From assembly GCF_014262665.1 (NCBI RefSeq), contig NZ_CP046883.1, positions 310,001 through 374,000 on the forward strand: a stretch of DNA of 64,000 nucleotides, read 5' to 3'. The notes under the pieces were generated by a model, which saw only the letters and a program-made list of their open reading frames with translations, made no database searches and was not told where the DNA came from. Below are positions 62,485-64,000 of this stretch, in pieces (position 1 is the first letter of the stretch; each line of letters starts with the position of its first letter). Made by a program: the position numbers and the translations under genes. The stretch is from Corynebacterium anserum (GTDB taxonomy: Bacteria > Actinomycetota > Actinomycetes > Mycobacteriales > Mycobacteriaceae).

Positions 62485-62733
62485 ATGATGGCGTCAAAAG
62501 ACTACCGAACGGAAGATCAGAAAGTCGCCGCTGTGCGCGCATCAATGAGCATGGCCGGCTATACGATGACGCCTGAGGATGAGGAGCGAGGGCGACACAT
62601 CCTGCGGAGCGAAATCAGCGGTGATGAAGCAGCCCTGCAGATCCTGGAGAAGCGAAGACTAGGAAACAGTGAACGTGCCCAGTTCCTCCGCGAGCGGATT
62701 GAGAACAGCTGTCGGGATCCTAGGCGTGGGTAG
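62485..62733 (+). CDS. Orphan VbhA-like antitoxin
   Basis: About 82 residues with KVAAVRASMSMAGYTMTPED then RHILRSEISGDEAALQIL, resembling VbhA antitoxins that inhibit Fic-domain toxins through an (S/T)xxxE(G/N) helix; the canonical inhibitory motif is not evident. ATG 62485 or 62488 with GTGAGGGG just upstream. A Fic gene would be expected directly downstream but none is there. Confidence 0.5.
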   Translation: MMASKDYRTEDQKVAAVRASMSMAGYTMTPEDEERGRHILRSEISGDEAALQILEKRRLGNSERAQFLRERIENSCRDPRRG

Positions 62734-62748
62734 ATACTGCCAGCTTGA

Positions 62749-63621
62749 CTACTGCTTGCGCCCTTTGCTCTCCCTGACCTTCAATCCTTTCTTTTCCTTG
62801 GTCTGCTTGTAGTAGTCATCGAGGCGACACTCGTGAACTTTGACTCTGCGGAATTGACGTAGCTGTGTGGTAACTCCGTCCACTGGCTTTTGGTAGCCGA
62901 ACGCGCATTTCTTTTTTGGTTGAGCGCCGCAACTGCGGCACTCGATCTTGGCTTGTGCTGACTTGTAAAAGTCCGAGAGTTGGGTGGCTTCTTTTTCTGA
63001 AATGTGCCAATGGCAGGACAGGTCTGAGGTTCTTTTCCCTGGCCAGTAGACGACCTTTGCTTTGCATTGACGGTCTTGCCCTCTGGCGCATGAGGCCTGT
63101 TTGTGCTGTTCTTTTTGGCTAGTTTCTCATTGAGGCGATTTGAGGTAGACCTCTTGGTTAATTGCCGCCTGTTCGGAGAAGGGTAAGCATTCTTGGTCGA
63201 ATTCTCGTGCGATGCGCACGGTTGAGAGGAATGAAAGGGGGATTGTTGGGCCTCGCCAGAGTTTTCCCTTACGCGTTGTGGCGCTGACGGGCGGGTTATC
63301 CTTAACCTTCACCATCTGCTTTGCAGAGGAATCGATTGCTGGCGGAAATTCTTCTTGCATATTTTTAAGGATTAGCTCGTCATGGGGGACGACAACGAAT
63401 TCTGGTTCCTCTCTGTTGTATGTGGCTAGTGCTGCGTTGGCTCTCTGGAGAGCGTCAACGAGAACGCACAGAGACTCCAATAGCCCAAGCTCTGCAATGG
63501 TGAGTTTGTGGAGATCCTTTCATCCTTCACTCGATGGGTTGGAGAGGATCTCGATAAGAATCTCCCTATCTTCGGGAGAGTACTGCATTTGTCCGCTGTA
63601 GGGGTTGACTGTGCCGGTCAT
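62749..63621 (-). pseudogene. Open frame interrupted by two in-frame TGA codons
   Basis: One minus-strand frame of 291 codons from ATG 63621 (MTGTVNPYSGQMQYSPEDR) to TAG at 62749, broken only by TGA at 63520-63522 and TGA at 63127-63129. Segment 1 is 33 residues, segment 2 about 130 (DLHKLTIAELGLLESL ... NQEVYLKSPQ), segment 3 is 125 and Cys-rich (KIECRSCGAQPKKKC). Segment 3 has no usable start codon near its beginning, so it must once have been joined. Both TGAs fall where Trp (TGG) would fit (SSEG-W-KDLH, KSPQ-W-ETSQ). Function unknown. Confidence 0.65.
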
Positions 63622-63702
63622 GTGGTGCGCCGTTCTTCTATCCGATGATACTTATAGTCTGTAGTCTTATAGTCATCGTCATCTAACGATGAAGATGAAG
63701 AG

Positions 63703-63943
63703 GTGAAGAAAGACAACGCCCTTGCTCTGCAGGCAGAATTTGGAAGAAGGCTCAGACAGGCGAGGATGGCAAGGGGGGTTCTCGCAGGAGTCTTCGGCAG
63801 AAGCTGCCGGCTTGCATCGCACCTAAATTGGGTCAGCAGAGCGAGGCGAACGTAATGTTTCACTGCTGAATATCGTGCTCCTTGGATCGGTGTTGGAGGT
63901 TGATCCAGGAAGTTTTCTGACTGGCCTGCGCATAGAGCAGTAG
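63703..63943 (+). pseudogene. XRE-family helix-turn-helix regulator, broken
   Basis: GTG 63703 reads QAEFGRRLRQARMARG, then one extra G in a six-G run (63773-63778) shifts the frame. In the other frame the domain continues FSQESSAEAAGLHRT*IGSA (TAA at 63824, expected Tyr) then ERGERNVSLLNIVLLGSV up to TAG at 63941. This is a clear XRE repressor with a frameshift and a nonsense mutation. Divergent from the TGA-interrupted frame by 81 bp, an arrangement like phage or restriction-control regulators. Confidence 0.8.
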
Positions 63944-64000
63944 GAGGCGCGGAGGGGGCTGCCGCGCGAATCTTCGATTCACTGGCCCGTAAATAGGTGA

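Noticed and set aside
63127-63522. Selenocysteine coding at the two TGA codons
   Set aside because: Context suggests Trp, no SECIS-like hairpin is evident right after the codons, and neighbouring genes carry other kinds of stops.
63212-63601. 129-codon plus-strand frame in the tail
   Set aside because: Opposes the TGA-interrupted minus-strand frame, which has better protein character.

Overview
The window is chromosomal DNA from a Corynebacterium. The evidence is the fpr2-cysIX...cysHDNY sulfur cluster with McbR-type operators, the glnX-glnH-pknG operon, pta-ackA, a GroEL2/small-porin/PPK2 neighbourhood, and the ftsH-folE-folP-folB-folK-panC order shared with mycobacteria. I cannot name the species. 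Almost all of the first 62 kb is tightly packed housekeeping and metabolic genes; the last 2.2 kb is a gene graveyard.

Layout. (1) 1-10.8 kb: assimilatory sulfate reduction (fpr2, cysI, cysX, cysH, cysD, cysN, cysY). It is split by a two-gene ABC exporter and carries three perfect TAGAC-N6-GTCTA operators. (2) 11-13.9 kb: pta-ackA. (3) 14-19 kb, minus strand: glnX-glnH-pknG, the sensor/kinase system controlling 2-oxoglutarate flux. (4) 19-22.7 kb: an ABC-2 transporter, an MFS exporter and a convergent MarR regulator. (5) 23-30 kb: cls, xthA, a CG3035-type N-acetylglutamate synthase and def on minus; DUF3263, a VirR/LytR_C protein and a YbdK-type ligase on plus. The order matches M. tuberculosis Rv0427c-Rv0433 without sodC. 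(6) 30-32.5 kb: a stand-alone LeuA allosteric domain behind a strongly structured leader, then an M20 dipeptidase. (7) 32.5-36.5 kb: groEL2 with two CIRCE operators, a small porin-like gene, ppk2. (8) 36.7-41.2 kb: a 1305-residue Pls/PosA-type non-ribosomal poly(amino acid) synthetase plus a MarR regulator. (9) 41.4-54.8 kb: rhodanese, ppa, dacB, tilS, hpt, ftsH, four folate genes, two membrane proteins, a DUF2520 protein and panC. (10) 54.9-61 kb: a galactose block (galM, Na+/solute symporter, small membrane protein, galT, galK) inserted between panC and panD; the symporter gene is frameshifted. (11) 61.8-64 kb: relics of a serine recombinase, an orphan VbhA-like antitoxin, an open frame broken by two TGA codons, and a broken XRE regulator.

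Most unusual points. The poly(amino acid) synthetase has an adenylation pocket that reads like a lysine code. The LeuA-domain gene has a nested-hairpin leader with a tiny ORF. The exporter inside the cys locus has one composite catalytic site. About a dozen gene junctions carry short two-copy tandem duplications with 20-32 bp periods. Several genes have a TANNNT box 6-8 nt before the start codon, which suggests leaderless mRNAs.
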